From Rhodanobacteraceae bacterium (GTDB taxonomy: Bacteria; Pseudomonadota; Gammaproteobacteria; Xanthomonadales; SZUA-5): 14,157 nt of DNA. Location: positions 1 through 14,157 of the forward strand of contig QIMA01000439.1 in NCBI GenBank assembly GCA_003233535.1, given 5' to 3'. Position 1 is the stretch's first letter; every line of letters starts with the position of its first letter. Both the position numbers and the translations under genes were made by a program. Below, in pieces: positions 6,734 through 14,157 of this stretch. The notes under the pieces are model-generated. The model was not told the DNA's origin and did not search any database. It worked only from the letters and a program-made list of their open reading frames with translations.

Positions 6734-7306
6734 ATGGGAATAATCGACAACATGAACAACGGCACCAGCCAAAGTACTGTCAATCCATTCGAAGCGCTGG
6801 TCGACTACGAGCGCCGCTCGCTGACCCACATCCCCGGTATGCCGGAAGAGTTGGAGTCGCCCGGCCTTTGGCGCGGCATTGCCTTTCGCTTAGGTGAAGC
6901 GATGCTGCTCAGCGGATTGGATGATGTAAACGAGATTTTACGCTTCCCGCCGTTGACCCCAGTCCCTGGAGTCAAAGCGTGGATGTTAGGTATCGCTAAC
7001 GTGCGCGGCAACTTGATCCCCATCGTGGATTTGCGCGCGCTGTTGGAAGGCGAAGCCGAGCGGATGACCGATAAAACGCGGGTGCTAACTACCCGTGTAC
7101 AGGGGTCGCTGGTCGGTCTGTTAGTTTCAGAAGTGCTGGGTCAGCGAAGTTTTCTGGAAGAGAATCTGCAGGGCGTCAGCGCCCATGCGGATTCTCCAAT
7201 CAGTCGATTCCTCAGCGGTGAGGTCGAGATCGACATTCGCCGTTGGGGTGTTTTCAGCATGGACGAGTTGTGTCAGTCGGCAGAGTTTATGCAGGTGGCC
7301 GCGTAG
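6734..7306 (+). CDS. pilI: PilI, CheW-like adaptor protein
   Basis: A protein of 190 residues with a CheW domain from about residue 45 to 185: GIAFRLGEAMLLSGLDDVNEI, then TPVPGVKAWMLGIANVRG and LIPIVDLRALL, the classic CheW core. It bridges the PilJ receptor and the ChpA kinase at the cell pole. The first 40 residues (NPFEALVDYERRS...GMPEELESPGLWRG) are the usual PilI lead-in. I chose the ATG at 6734, with GGAAGGGG just upstream (GGAAG 6 bases away), 13 bases after the pilH stop. An earlier in-frame ATG at 6674 would overlap pilH by 47 bases and adds unrelated sequence. Confidence 0.94.
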   Translation: MGIIDNMNNGTSQSTVNPFEALVDYERRSLTHIPGMPEELESPGLWRGIAFRLGEAMLLSGLDDVNEILRFPPLTPVPGVKAWMLGIANVRGNLIPIVDLRALLEGEAERMTDKTRVLTTRVQGSLVGLLVSEVLGQRSFLEENLQGVSAHADSPISRFLSGEVEIDIRRWGVFSMDELCQSAEFMQVAA

Positions 7307-7347
7307 GCAACCGATCGTTGCGGATTCAATTGGGGGAGTAAAACCAG

Positions 7348-9372
7348 ATGAGTGCGGCAGGTGGAGTGCAACAACGGGAATCGACACCCGTAATTACCAT
7401 TCTGGTGGTGTTGTTTATCGCCGCTTTGGCGGTGTTCGCAGCGAACTTTGTCTGGCAGTTCCGACTGTCCAACCAGGATCAGCAGGCCACCGCTTTGGCC
7501 GCAGATATCCAGGTGAAGTCGCAGCAGCTGGCCAAATATGCCGCTGAGGCCGCAGGCGGACGCATTGAGGCCTTCGATGAACTGCGAATAACGCAGAACG
7601 ATATCGACAGCAACATTCAGAAACTCGTCGACGGCGACGCCGAAGCGGACGTCCCTGCGATTAGCGACAATGAAGAGGTAAAGCCAGCGCTAGACCAAGT
7701 AGTCAGCACCTGGGCTGAGATCTCTACTGCATCCAACAACGTTCTGGCCAAAGAAGCGATCGTCCTGGAGATGACCGGTATCCGCGAGCAGTTCGAGTCG
7801 CGCGTACCGCTGCTGCAGGCGCGCTCAGATGAGATCGTTAAGGTACTGGCCGAACGCGGTGCACCGGCCGATCAGATTTACATCGCCGGTCGACAGGTAA
7901 CGCTAGCCGATCGCTTGTTGCGCCGGTTGGGTGAAATCATGCTCGGTGATACGACCGCGGCTGATGGCTTCAACCGCGATGCGGCAATCTTCGGGCGCGT
8001 GCTCGACGGTTTGCAAAACGGCAACGCTGAATTGGGTATCCGACAGATCGATATTCCCCAGGCGCGAGCGATTTTGGACGAGGTCTATGAGATCTTCCGC
8101 GATATTGGCCAGTACGTGGACAAAATCGTGAAGGGGTCGACCGATTTGGCCGACGTGCGACAGTCTTCCGATACGGTATCGCTGAACTCCAACGCATTGT
8201 TAGACAATGCCAAATTGCTGGAAGTCGACTACGTAGACCAGGATCAAAATCGCTTATTCCCGTCAGTGCCAGTCGCGCTGGGCTCGGGTCTAGTGATGAT
8301 TTTCTGCTTGCTCGGATTGGGCTTCGTGTATCTGCGCGATCAGCAACGCCGACTGAAAGTGACCGCCGAATTGAACCAGCGAAACCAGGAGGCAATTCTG
8401 CGCCTGCTCGATGAGATGGGTTCGTTGGCAGAAGGTGATTTGACCGTCCGCGCAACTGTTACAGAGGACATCACCGGGGCAATCGCGGATTCCATTAACT
8501 TCGCGGTTGAGGCACTACGTTCCCTGGTAACCACGATTAACGAGACCGCGGTGCAGGTTGCTGCGGCAGCCCAAGAAACCCAAGCGACTGCCATGCATCT
8601 GGCAGAAGCCGCAGAGCATCAGGCCCAGCAGATCACCTCTGCATCGGCGGCCATTAACGAAATCGCAGTTTCCATCGATGAGGTCTCGCGCAACTCCGCT
8701 GAGAGTGCCGACGTGGCACAGCGCTCAGTGCAAATCGCCGGTAAGGGTGCGGCGATCGTGCGCCAGACGATTCAGGGAATGGATAACATTCGCGATCAGA
8801 TCCAGGAAACTGCAAAACGAATCAAGCGACTGGGTGAATCCTCGCAAGAGATTGGCTCCATTGTTGAACTGATTAACGACATCGCCGAGCAAACGAACAT
8901 CCTGGCACTGAACGCCGCAATTCAGGCCGCATCCGCCGGTGAGGCCGGTCGCGGGTTCGCGGTTGTTGCCGATGAGGTGCAGCGCTTGGCAGAGCGTGCA
9001 TCAAACGCCACGAAACGAATCGAAACTCTGGTCCAAACGATTCAGTCCGATACCAACGAAGCGGTCAACTCGATGGAACAGACCACCACAGAGGTGGTCG
9101 CCGGTGCGCGCTTGGCAGAGGATGCAGGTTTGGCGCTGGGTGAGATCGAAAAGGTCTCCAATGATTTGGCAGACTTGATTCAAAACATCTCCGAGGCCGC
9201 ACGGCAGCAGTCTGCTGCAGCAACCAATATCTCGGCGACCATGAACGTCATTCAGGAGATCACCACGCAGACCTCGGTCGGTGCGAGTCAAACCGCCGAA
9301 TCCATTGGTAACTTGGCGCAGCTGGCAGCCGATCTGCGGCGTTCAGTTGCTGACTTTAAGCTGCCGACCTGA
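7348..9372 (+). CDS. pilJ: PilJ, methyl-accepting chemotaxis-type sensor for type IV pili
   Basis: A 674-residue inner-membrane receptor, close to the P. aeruginosa protein in length. A first membrane helix lies at about 14-36, the periplasmic sensor at about 37-304, a second helix at about 305-329, and a HAMP-like region with [23 protein letters not shown] at about 362-384. The cytoplasmic signalling coiled coil then runs from about 390 to 670. The hairpin tip, [31 protein letters not shown], occupies 514-544. The EGDLTVR...AIADSIN pattern and the NAAIQAA variant are PilJ-type. PilJ is thought to sense pilin and pilus tension at the surface and to signal through PilI to ChpA. Glutamine/glutamate-rich helices offer candidate methylation sites for PilK. 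The protein ends FKLPT, with no C-terminal NWETF-type tether for CheR. A strong GGGGGAG ribosome site lies upstream. Confidence 0.97.
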   Translation: MSAAGGVQQRESTPVITILVVLFIAALAVFAANFVWQFRLSNQDQQATALAADIQVKSQQLAKYAAEAAGGRIEAFDELRITQNDIDSNIQKLVDGDAEADVPAISDNEEVKPALDQVVSTWAEISTASNNVLAKEAIVLEMTGIREQFESRVPLLQARSDEIVKVLAERGAPADQIYIAGRQVTLADRLLRRLGEIMLGDTTAADGFNRDAAIFGRVLDGLQNGNAELGIRQIDIPQARAILDEVYEIFRDIGQYVDKIVKGSTDLADVRQSSDTVSLNSNALLDNAKLLEVDYVDQDQNRLFPSVPVALGSGLVMIFCLLGLGFVYLRDQQRRLKVTAELNQRNQEAILRLLDEMGSLAEGDLTVRATVTEDITGAIADSINFAVEALRSLVTTINETAVQVAAAAQETQATAMHLAEAAEHQAQQITSASAAINEIAVSIDEVSRNSAESADVAQRSVQIAGKGAAIVRQTIQGMDNIRDQIQETAKRIKRLGESSQEIGSIVELINDIAEQTNILALNAAIQAASAGEAGRGFAVVADEVQRLAERASNATKRIETLVQTIQSDTNEAVNSMEQTTTEVVAGARLAEDAGLALGEIEKVSNDLADLIQNISEAARQQSAAATNISATMNVIQEITTQTSVGASQTAESIGNLAQLAADLRRSVADFKLPT

Positions 9373-9383
9373 GGGCCTGACTA

Positions 9384-10328
9384 GTGGTAGCAGTGCATGG
9401 AAGCGGAGACGATAGCCTGGCGCGAAGCGCGGACTTGGCGCTGTCCTCGGTATTGCCGGGCGGCGAGATTCCGGGCATGGACGAAGACTTGTTCAAGCGC
9501 TGGGTGGATCTGCTCGAACGGCGTACGGGAATTGTAGTTCCCAGCACCCGCCGCAGTTTTTTACTGACTAACCTGCGTGGGCGCATGCGCGAAGCGGGCT
9601 ACACCAGCTTCGAGACCTATTACATCGATCTGCAAACAGGTCCTAAGGCAGCGGTCGAATGGGCCACCCTGGTTGATCGGTTGACCATCCATCAAACCCA
9701 TTTTTTCCGACACCAGCCTTCCTATGATTACATCGAGAAAACTTGGCTACCGGCGCGCACCGCTGCTTTGAGCTGGAACGGCTCGATTCACGCGTGGAGC
9801 GTCGGTTGCGCGACCGGTGAGGAAGCCTATTCACTGGCGATGGTCATCGATCGCGGCTTGGGTACTGTTCCGGGTCGGTCCTATTTCGGTATAACGGCCA
9901 CCGACGTCAGCCAGCCGGCACTGGCGGCCGGCCGAGAAGGCAGCTACGCCGTGGCAAGGCGCAGCGAAATACCCGATGAATTCGCCCACCGTTACGTCAA
10001 ACTGGTCGACGACCAAAGCTTTGCGATCGACGAGCGCTTGCGCCGTCGAGTGGCTTTCTCAGTTTTCAATCTTCTGGACCTAGGGCGTGCTCCGGTAAAG
10101 GAGATCGACCTGATTTTTTGCCAGAACGTGATGATTTATTTCCCTCGCGAGCGTCGTTTGGAGATGCTCGCGGGTTTTGCCAGGCTACTTAAACCGGGCG
10201 GTGTGATGATCCTCGGCCCCGGCGAGGTGACTCAATGGAACTACCCGGGTCTCGAACGGGTGAGTAACCGACAGGTGCTTGCCTACCGGCGTCTTGACGA
10301 TCCGCGTCCGAGCCTGGATTCGGTATGA
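9384..10328 (+). CDS. pilK: PilK, CheR-type methyltransferase
   Basis: An S-adenosylmethionine-dependent protein-glutamate methyltransferase that should modify PilJ. With the GTG start it has 314 residues. The N-terminal CheR helix bundle covers about 33-110 (LFKRWVDLLERRTGI, VDRLTIHQTHFFR). The catalytic Rossmann domain follows: the SAM loop SVGCATGEEAYSLAM at 139-153, TATD at 171-174, FCQNVMIYF at 245-253 and LLKPGGVMILGPGE at 268-281. The GTG at 9384 has GAGGG 8 bases before it and starts 11 bases after the pilJ stop. An internal ATG at 9477 would give 283 residues and keep the whole recognised domain, so the start is not certain. Confidence 0.93.
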   Translation: MVAVHGSGDDSLARSADLALSSVLPGGEIPGMDEDLFKRWVDLLERRTGIVVPSTRRSFLLTNLRGRMREAGYTSFETYYIDLQTGPKAAVEWATLVDRLTIHQTHFFRHQPSYDYIEKTWLPARTAALSWNGSIHAWSVGCATGEEAYSLAMVIDRGLGTVPGRSYFGITATDVSQPALAAGREGSYAVARRSEIPDEFAHRYVKLVDDQSFAIDERLRRRVAFSVFNLLDLGRAPVKEIDLIFCQNVMIYFPRERRLEMLAGFARLLKPGGVMILGPGEVTQWNYPGLERVSNRQVLAYRRLDDPRPSLDSV

Positions 10329-10362
10329 CACAGCGTAAGCCCGCTCAGCGGAGGGCGAGCAG

Positions 10363-13300
10363 ATGAGCAGCAATAACGAAATCGATTTCACCACTCTCAA
10401 TTGGGTCAAGCAGGAGCTTGAGGACACTCTCAAGCAAGCGCGCCAATCGTTAGAGTCTTATGTGGAGGATCCACAGGATGCCTCCTTGATGCGATTCTGC
10501 GCCAGCTACCTGCACCAAGTGCAGGGGACGTTGCGGATGGTCGAACTCTACGGCGCCGCCATGGTGGTCGAGGAGATGGAGCGGCTGGCTCAGGGCATAC
10601 TTGACGGTAAGGTCAAGCAGTCCGATGAGTCGTATCAGATTTTGATGCGCGGCATGCTCCAGGTACCCGACTATCTGGATCGTTTGCAGAGCGGACATCG
10701 CGACATTCCAATAGTCCTGCTGCCTCTGCTTAATGACCTGCGCGCATGCCGAGGCGAGAAGCTGCTAACCGAGACGGCGCTATTCGCTCCGGATCTGTCT
10801 CAGCAGTTACCAGACCTTGCTAATGGACCGCTGAAGCCGCTTCCAGAGCCGGTGTTGAAGGCGAACGCTGGCCGTTTGCGGATGGCCTTCCAAATGGGAC
10901 TGCTGAAGTGGTTCAAGGGCGATGATCTGGCCGCAAATACGGCGCGTCTGGCGCTGGTGCTGGAGCGCCTGCAGTCAGCAACAACCCAGGTTGACGCGCG
11001 TCGATTATGGTGGACCGGCGCTGGCTTGCTTGACGCGGTTCGCGCCAATCAGGTGGACTCCTCGGTAGCCGTCAAGCTCTTAGTCGGACGAGTCGATCGC
11101 GAAATCAAACACTTAGTCGACAGCGGTGAGGCCTACTTCGCCAAGCATCCGCCGCAAGATCTGACCAAAAACTTGCTCTACTACTTGGCTCAGGCAACAG
11201 ATGCAGGGTCACGGGTGACGGCAATACAGGAGCTCTACAACCTTGGCGCCCTGTTGCCCAGTGCCGATGAGTTAGAGCACGCCCGCGGCGTTATGTCCGG
11301 GGCCAATCGTGCACTGCTCGGAACCGTCGGCGACGCGATCAAGGAAGACATACTACGGGTCAAGGATGGTCTTGATTTGTTCCTTCGCGGCGGCACCGAG
11401 CTGGGCACGGAGCTGGAGCCGCAGAGCGACGCGTTACAGCGGGTAGCAGACACCCTGGGCATGCTCGGTTTGGGTGTTCCTAGACGCTCAGTGTTGGATC
11501 AAAAAGACGTCGTTGATCAAGTTGTTGCGGGCAGAAGACCCGCCGAAGAAAGCACCCTACTAGACGTTGCCGGTGCGCTGCTCTACGTCGAATCATCGCT
11601 GGACGACCACATCGCTCGCTTGGGCCGTGACGTCGATCATGGCACTGCCGACGCAGGCGCGCTGGAGCTTCCGCAGGCTGAAGTGCGGCGCATCCTTGAA
11701 GCCACGATGAAGGAAGCACAGGGCAACGTGCAGCAGGCCAAGCAAGATATTGTGGCCTTCATCGAGTCGCCCTGGGATCACAGCAAGATTGAGCAGATCC
11801 CGCAACTGTTGGAAGAGATTGGCGGCGCGCTGCGCATGCTCAACCTTCCCGAGCCAGCCACTTTACTGCACGGCATTACTCGCTTCGTTGATCTAGAACT
11901 GCTGAAATACCGTCGCGTTCCGTCCGGTGAACAGTTGGATTTGCTGGCAGACGCGCTCGCCAGTATCGAGTACTACATGGAAGCGCTGCGCGATCAGCGT
12001 GGCGGTCGCGACAAGATTCTTGACGTTACCCGACGCAGCTTGGAAGAGCTGGGATATTGGCCAATTCCGGAAATGTTGGATGAGCAGCCAGCTGAAGCGC
12101 TGGCGGTCGAGTCGATTCCGACAGCGGTGCAAGAGCCGGTTAGCGAGTTTCCAAGTTTCGGAGCCGATTTTTCTGCCGAGCAGGACTCAGCGCAAGACCA
12201 GCCCAGCGCACTGGCCTTGGCCGAAATGCCGAGCATCGAACTACCGGATGTCGAAGCCCCGGCACCCGAAGTCGCCAGTGACGACGAGGCAGAGGTCGCC
12301 GATGAGTCTGTTGCTGAAGAGCTACGCTCGGCGGTGGAAATCGCGCCCGGAGACGGTCTTGAGTCGCTAATTGTTGGCGACAAGGCCGAAGAACCAACCG
12401 ATGCTAGCAGTGCGAGCATTGATGGGTTGAGCTTCGACCAGGCCCAGTTAGAGACCGAGCGGAATGCGTCTGAGGCAGTCGGTTCTGATACCGCAGTTGA
12501 GCAGACTTTGTTGTCCGCAGCGGACGGCGAAACGGACGGCGGTGCACTGAATTTCGACTTTGACCTGGAGTCAACGACACCAGTAGAGGTGGAAACCGCG
12601 CCAGAAATGGACTTCAGTTTCGACCTTGAACCTGCGGTAGCGCCAGAAGCGGCCGAGTCTGCCGCGGCAGATCCCGTGGCAGAAAGCTCCGACGCGCCCG
12701 TTTTAGAAGCAACGGACGATGCCGCTCTTAACTTTGATGTCCAGTCCAGCGTTGCTCACCCAGACGCGCTACAGGAAGCATCCGCGGATGAACTTAGCGC
12801 CTTGGATGAGCTGGACACAGCTGAGCTGAGTTTCGAGTTTGACGCTGCAGCAGACTCTGATCCCCCCGTAACCGAGTTGGTCCACAGCGATGGGCCGGAA
12901 GGCTTCGAGGATACGCAAGCGGTCGAATTCGAAGCGGTCGCGCCAGTAGAAGCAGCCTCGCTGGATTCGGCGTCTTCGGATACGGTGGTTGAAGTGCTGG
13001 CGGAGCTCGCAGCAGAGCCGGTCATCGAGGAATCTGCGCCAGCTGCTGTAATTGCGCCGCCTGCAAACAGTTTCGATCTACCCGATGCGAGTTTTCAGGC
13101 AGTTCCATCTGATGAAATTGACGAGGAGATCCGCGAGGTCTTCGTTGAAGAGGTTGGAGACGAGTTAGAAAACCTCAATACGCAGTACCCAGTGTGGGTT
13201 GCCGATAAGGCCGATCCGGAAAAATTGAAACCGCTTCGACGCACCTTCCATACGCTCAAGGGCAGCGGGCGGCTAGTAGGCGCGTTGGCCATTGGTGAGT

Positions 13301-14157
13301 TCAGCTGGAAGATTGAGAACATGCTCAATCGCCTGCTGGACAAGACTATTGAGCCGACGCCGGCGCTGCTGGATTTGATGGAAAACTCCATCGCGGCACT
13401 ACCTGAACTTCTGGCCGCGCTGCGCGACGAGGGGCCGCCAAAGGCCAACATTGGCGCGATGATGTGGTGCGCGGACCGGCTGGCCGCCGGGGAGGAAGCG
13501 TGGCTCCCAAAAGATGAGCCCGTCCCGAGCGTAGCGGATGATGAATCTGCGGCTCTGAGGGCGGGCGAGATCGACGATAGTGCGGAGTCGGAGCCGAGTG
13601 GTTCGGAACAGGCCAGTTCCGAAAGCATCGACGTTCTATCTGAGACTGCCAAAAACCTGCAGTCCGAAACGCCTACGGGCGAAATTGCCGAGGAACTGCC
13701 TGCCTTGGAGGCGGGTATCGTAGACGCTGCCGAGGGAAACTTCCAGAGTGATTCTTACGGCTCGGAATCCCCTCTCGGTGGAGACCCGGTACTGCGCGAA
13801 ATCTTGCGCAGCGAGGTAGCAGCGCACCTGCAGACTATTCGCGAATACTTGGAGAATTGGCACATCGCTGGTGAGCCCAGCTTGGCGTCCGAGGACCTGT
13901 TGCGCGCAGTGCACACCCTCAATGGCGCCGTATCGATGGTCGACCTCCCGACGATTGCCGAGTTGGTGGCGCCACTTGAGGGTTATCTCAAGCGCGCGCG
14001 TGGCCACGAGTTGTACTTGGACCGCAGAGCCGCAGATCTGCTGTCGGAGTCTGCCAACGCAATTGACGCGTGCATGGACCAGCTCGATGCCGGCCAAGCC
14101 ATGCCTGACCTGAGTCCACTAATCGACGAAGCTAATGCGCTGAAAGACGGGTTGCCA
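10363..14157 (+). CDS. chpA: ChpA/PilL hybrid histidine kinase, N-terminal half, cut by window edge
   Basis: The frame is open for 1265 codons to the right edge without a stop. GGAGGG lies about 7 bases before the ATG. Residues 1-570 form the FimL-like region, with an HPt-like motif at LHQVQGTLRM (H51) and a degenerate copy at LEEIGGALRM where Glu484 takes the His place. Residues 575-915 are an acidic Ala/Glu/Asp-rich linker with repeated F-x-F-D motifs. A clear HPt domain spans about 917-1040 (EIREVFVEEVGDELENL, then FHTLKGSGRLVGA with H963). A second acidic linker follows (about 1040-1145), then another HPt with VHTLNGAVSMVD (H1184, Lys replaced by Asn). ChpA is the central kinase of Pil-Chp signalling. 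Its further HPt domains, CheA-like kinase core, CheW and receiver domain should follow beyond the window; P. aeruginosa ChpA has about 2470 residues. Confidence 0.95.
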   Translation, partial: MSSNNEIDFTTLNWVKQELEDTLKQARQSLESYVEDPQDASLMRFCASYLHQVQGTLRMVELYGAAMVVEEMERLAQGILDGKVKQSDESYQILMRGMLQVPDYLDRLQSGHRDIPIVLLPLLNDLRACRGEKLLTETALFAPDLSQQLPDLANGPLKPLPEPVLKANAGRLRMAFQMGLLKWFKGDDLAANTARLALVLERLQSATTQVDARRLWWTGAGLLDAVRANQVDSSVAVKLLVGRVDREIKHLVDSGEAYFAKHPPQDLTKNLLYYLAQATDAGSRVTAIQELYNLGALLPSADELEHARGVMSGANRALLGTVGDAIKEDILRVKDGLDLFLRGGTELGTELEPQSDALQRVADTLGMLGLGVPRRSVLDQKDVVDQVVAGRRPAEESTLLDVAGALLYVESSLDDHIARLGRDVDHGTADAGALELPQAEVRRILEATMKEAQGNVQQAKQDIVAFIESPWDHSKIEQIPQLLEEIGGALRMLNLPEPATLLHGITRFVDLELLKYRRVPSGEQLDLLADALASIEYYMEALRDQRGGRDKILDVTRRSLEELGYWPIPEMLDEQPAEALAVESIPTAVQEPVSEFPSFGADFSAEQDSAQDQPSALALAEMPSIELPDVEAPAPEVASDDEAEVADESVAEELRSAVEIAPGDGLESLIVGDKAEEPTDASSASIDGLSFDQAQLETERNASEAVGSDTAVEQTLLSAADGETDGGALNFDFDLESTTPVEVETAPEMDFSFDLEPAVAPEAAESAAADPVAESSDAPVLEATDDAALNFDVQSSVAHPDALQEASADELSALDELDTAELSFEFDAAADSDPPVTELVHSDGPEGFEDTQAVEFEAVAPVEAASLDSASSDTVVEVLAELAAEPVIEESAPAAVIAPPANSFDLPDASFQAVPSDEIDEEIREVFVEEVGDELENLNTQYPVWVADKADPEKLKPLRRTFHTLKGSGRLVGALAIGEFSWKIENMLNRLLDKTIEPTPALLDLMENSIAALPELLAALRDEGPPKANIGAMMWCADRLAAGEEAWLPKDEPVPSVADDESAALRAGEIDDSAESEPSGSEQASSESIDVLSETAKNLQSETPTGEIAEELPALEAGIVDAAEGNFQSDSYGSESPLGGDPVLREILRSEVAAHLQTIREYLENWHIAGEPSLASEDLLRAVHTLNGAVSMVDLPTIAELVAPLEGYLKRARGHELYLDRRAADLLSESANAIDACMDQLDAGQAMPDLSPLIDEANALKDGLP
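12427..13080 (+). repeat. Degenerate F-x-F-D motif repeats in the ChpA acidic linker
   Basis: Within chpA, short hydrophobic-acidic motifs recur at irregular spacing in a low-complexity acidic stretch: LSFD (689-692), LNFDFDLE (729-736), MDFSFDLE (749-756), LNFDV (789-793), LSFEFD (822-827) and SFDLPD (903-908). The surrounding residues are mostly Ala, Glu, Asp, Ser, Pro and Val, with almost no Lys. The DNA copies are not identical, so this is a conserved-looking protein motif and not a recent tandem duplication. Confidence 0.7.

Noticed and set aside
11994..13652. Minus-strand open frames rich in Ser, Ala and Thr opposite chpA (11994-12419, 12756-13025, 13095-13652)
   Set aside because: They are the complement of acidic codons (GAx, GCx) in the ChpA linker and HPt regions. 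The chpA frame is uninterrupted with clear domains, so these are shadows.

Overview
The window looks like a chromosomal piece of a gammaproteobacterium with polar type IV pili. Gene content and order match, as I recall it, the Pseudomonas aeruginosa segment PA0401-PA0413 (pyrC'-pyrB-pyrR-ruvX-yqgE-tonB3-gshB, then divergently pilG-pilH-pilI-pilJ-pilK-chpA). The protein motifs agree gene by gene. The genus cannot be fixed from the sequence alone. Nothing here resembles a mobile element, tRNA, rRNA or CRISPR array.

Left half, minus strand (1-5555): a tightly packed seven-gene run read right to left. It starts with glutathione synthetase (gshB), followed by a TonB-family energy transducer, YqgE/AlgH, RuvX/YqgF, PyrR, aspartate transcarbamoylase (pyrB) and a dihydroorotase-like protein cut by the left edge. 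The last protein has lost every histidine that binds zinc in true dihydroorotases, so it should be the non-catalytic PyrC' partner of PyrB. Several junctions overlap by 1 to 14 bases, which suggests translational coupling. The coupling is strongest between pyrR, pyrB and pyrC'.

Middle (5556-5911): a 356-base divergent intergenic region. It contains three copies of a CTAAGTT-like word, one of them inverted, within a larger imperfect dyad. It is the only space available for the gshB-side and pilG-side promoters.

Right half, plus strand (5912-14157): the Pil-Chp chemosensory cluster that controls twitching and surface sensing. It encodes two CheY-like regulators (PilG, PilH), a CheW-like adaptor (PilI), a methyl-accepting sensor (PilJ), a CheR-type methyltransferase (PilK) and the first 1265 residues of the giant hybrid kinase ChpA. 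PilJ would signal through PilI to ChpA, which phosphorylates PilG and PilH, while PilK tunes PilJ by methylation. The ChpA kinase core, its CheW and receiver domains and the usual downstream chpB/chpC lie beyond the right edge.

I see no wholly new system. The most interesting details are the histidine-free pseudo-dihydroorotase, the acidic ChpA linker with repeated F-x-F-D motifs, the degenerate histidine phosphotransfer repeats of ChpA, a 17-codon upstream reading frame overlapping the pilH start, and the repeat/dyad element in the divergent promoter region.
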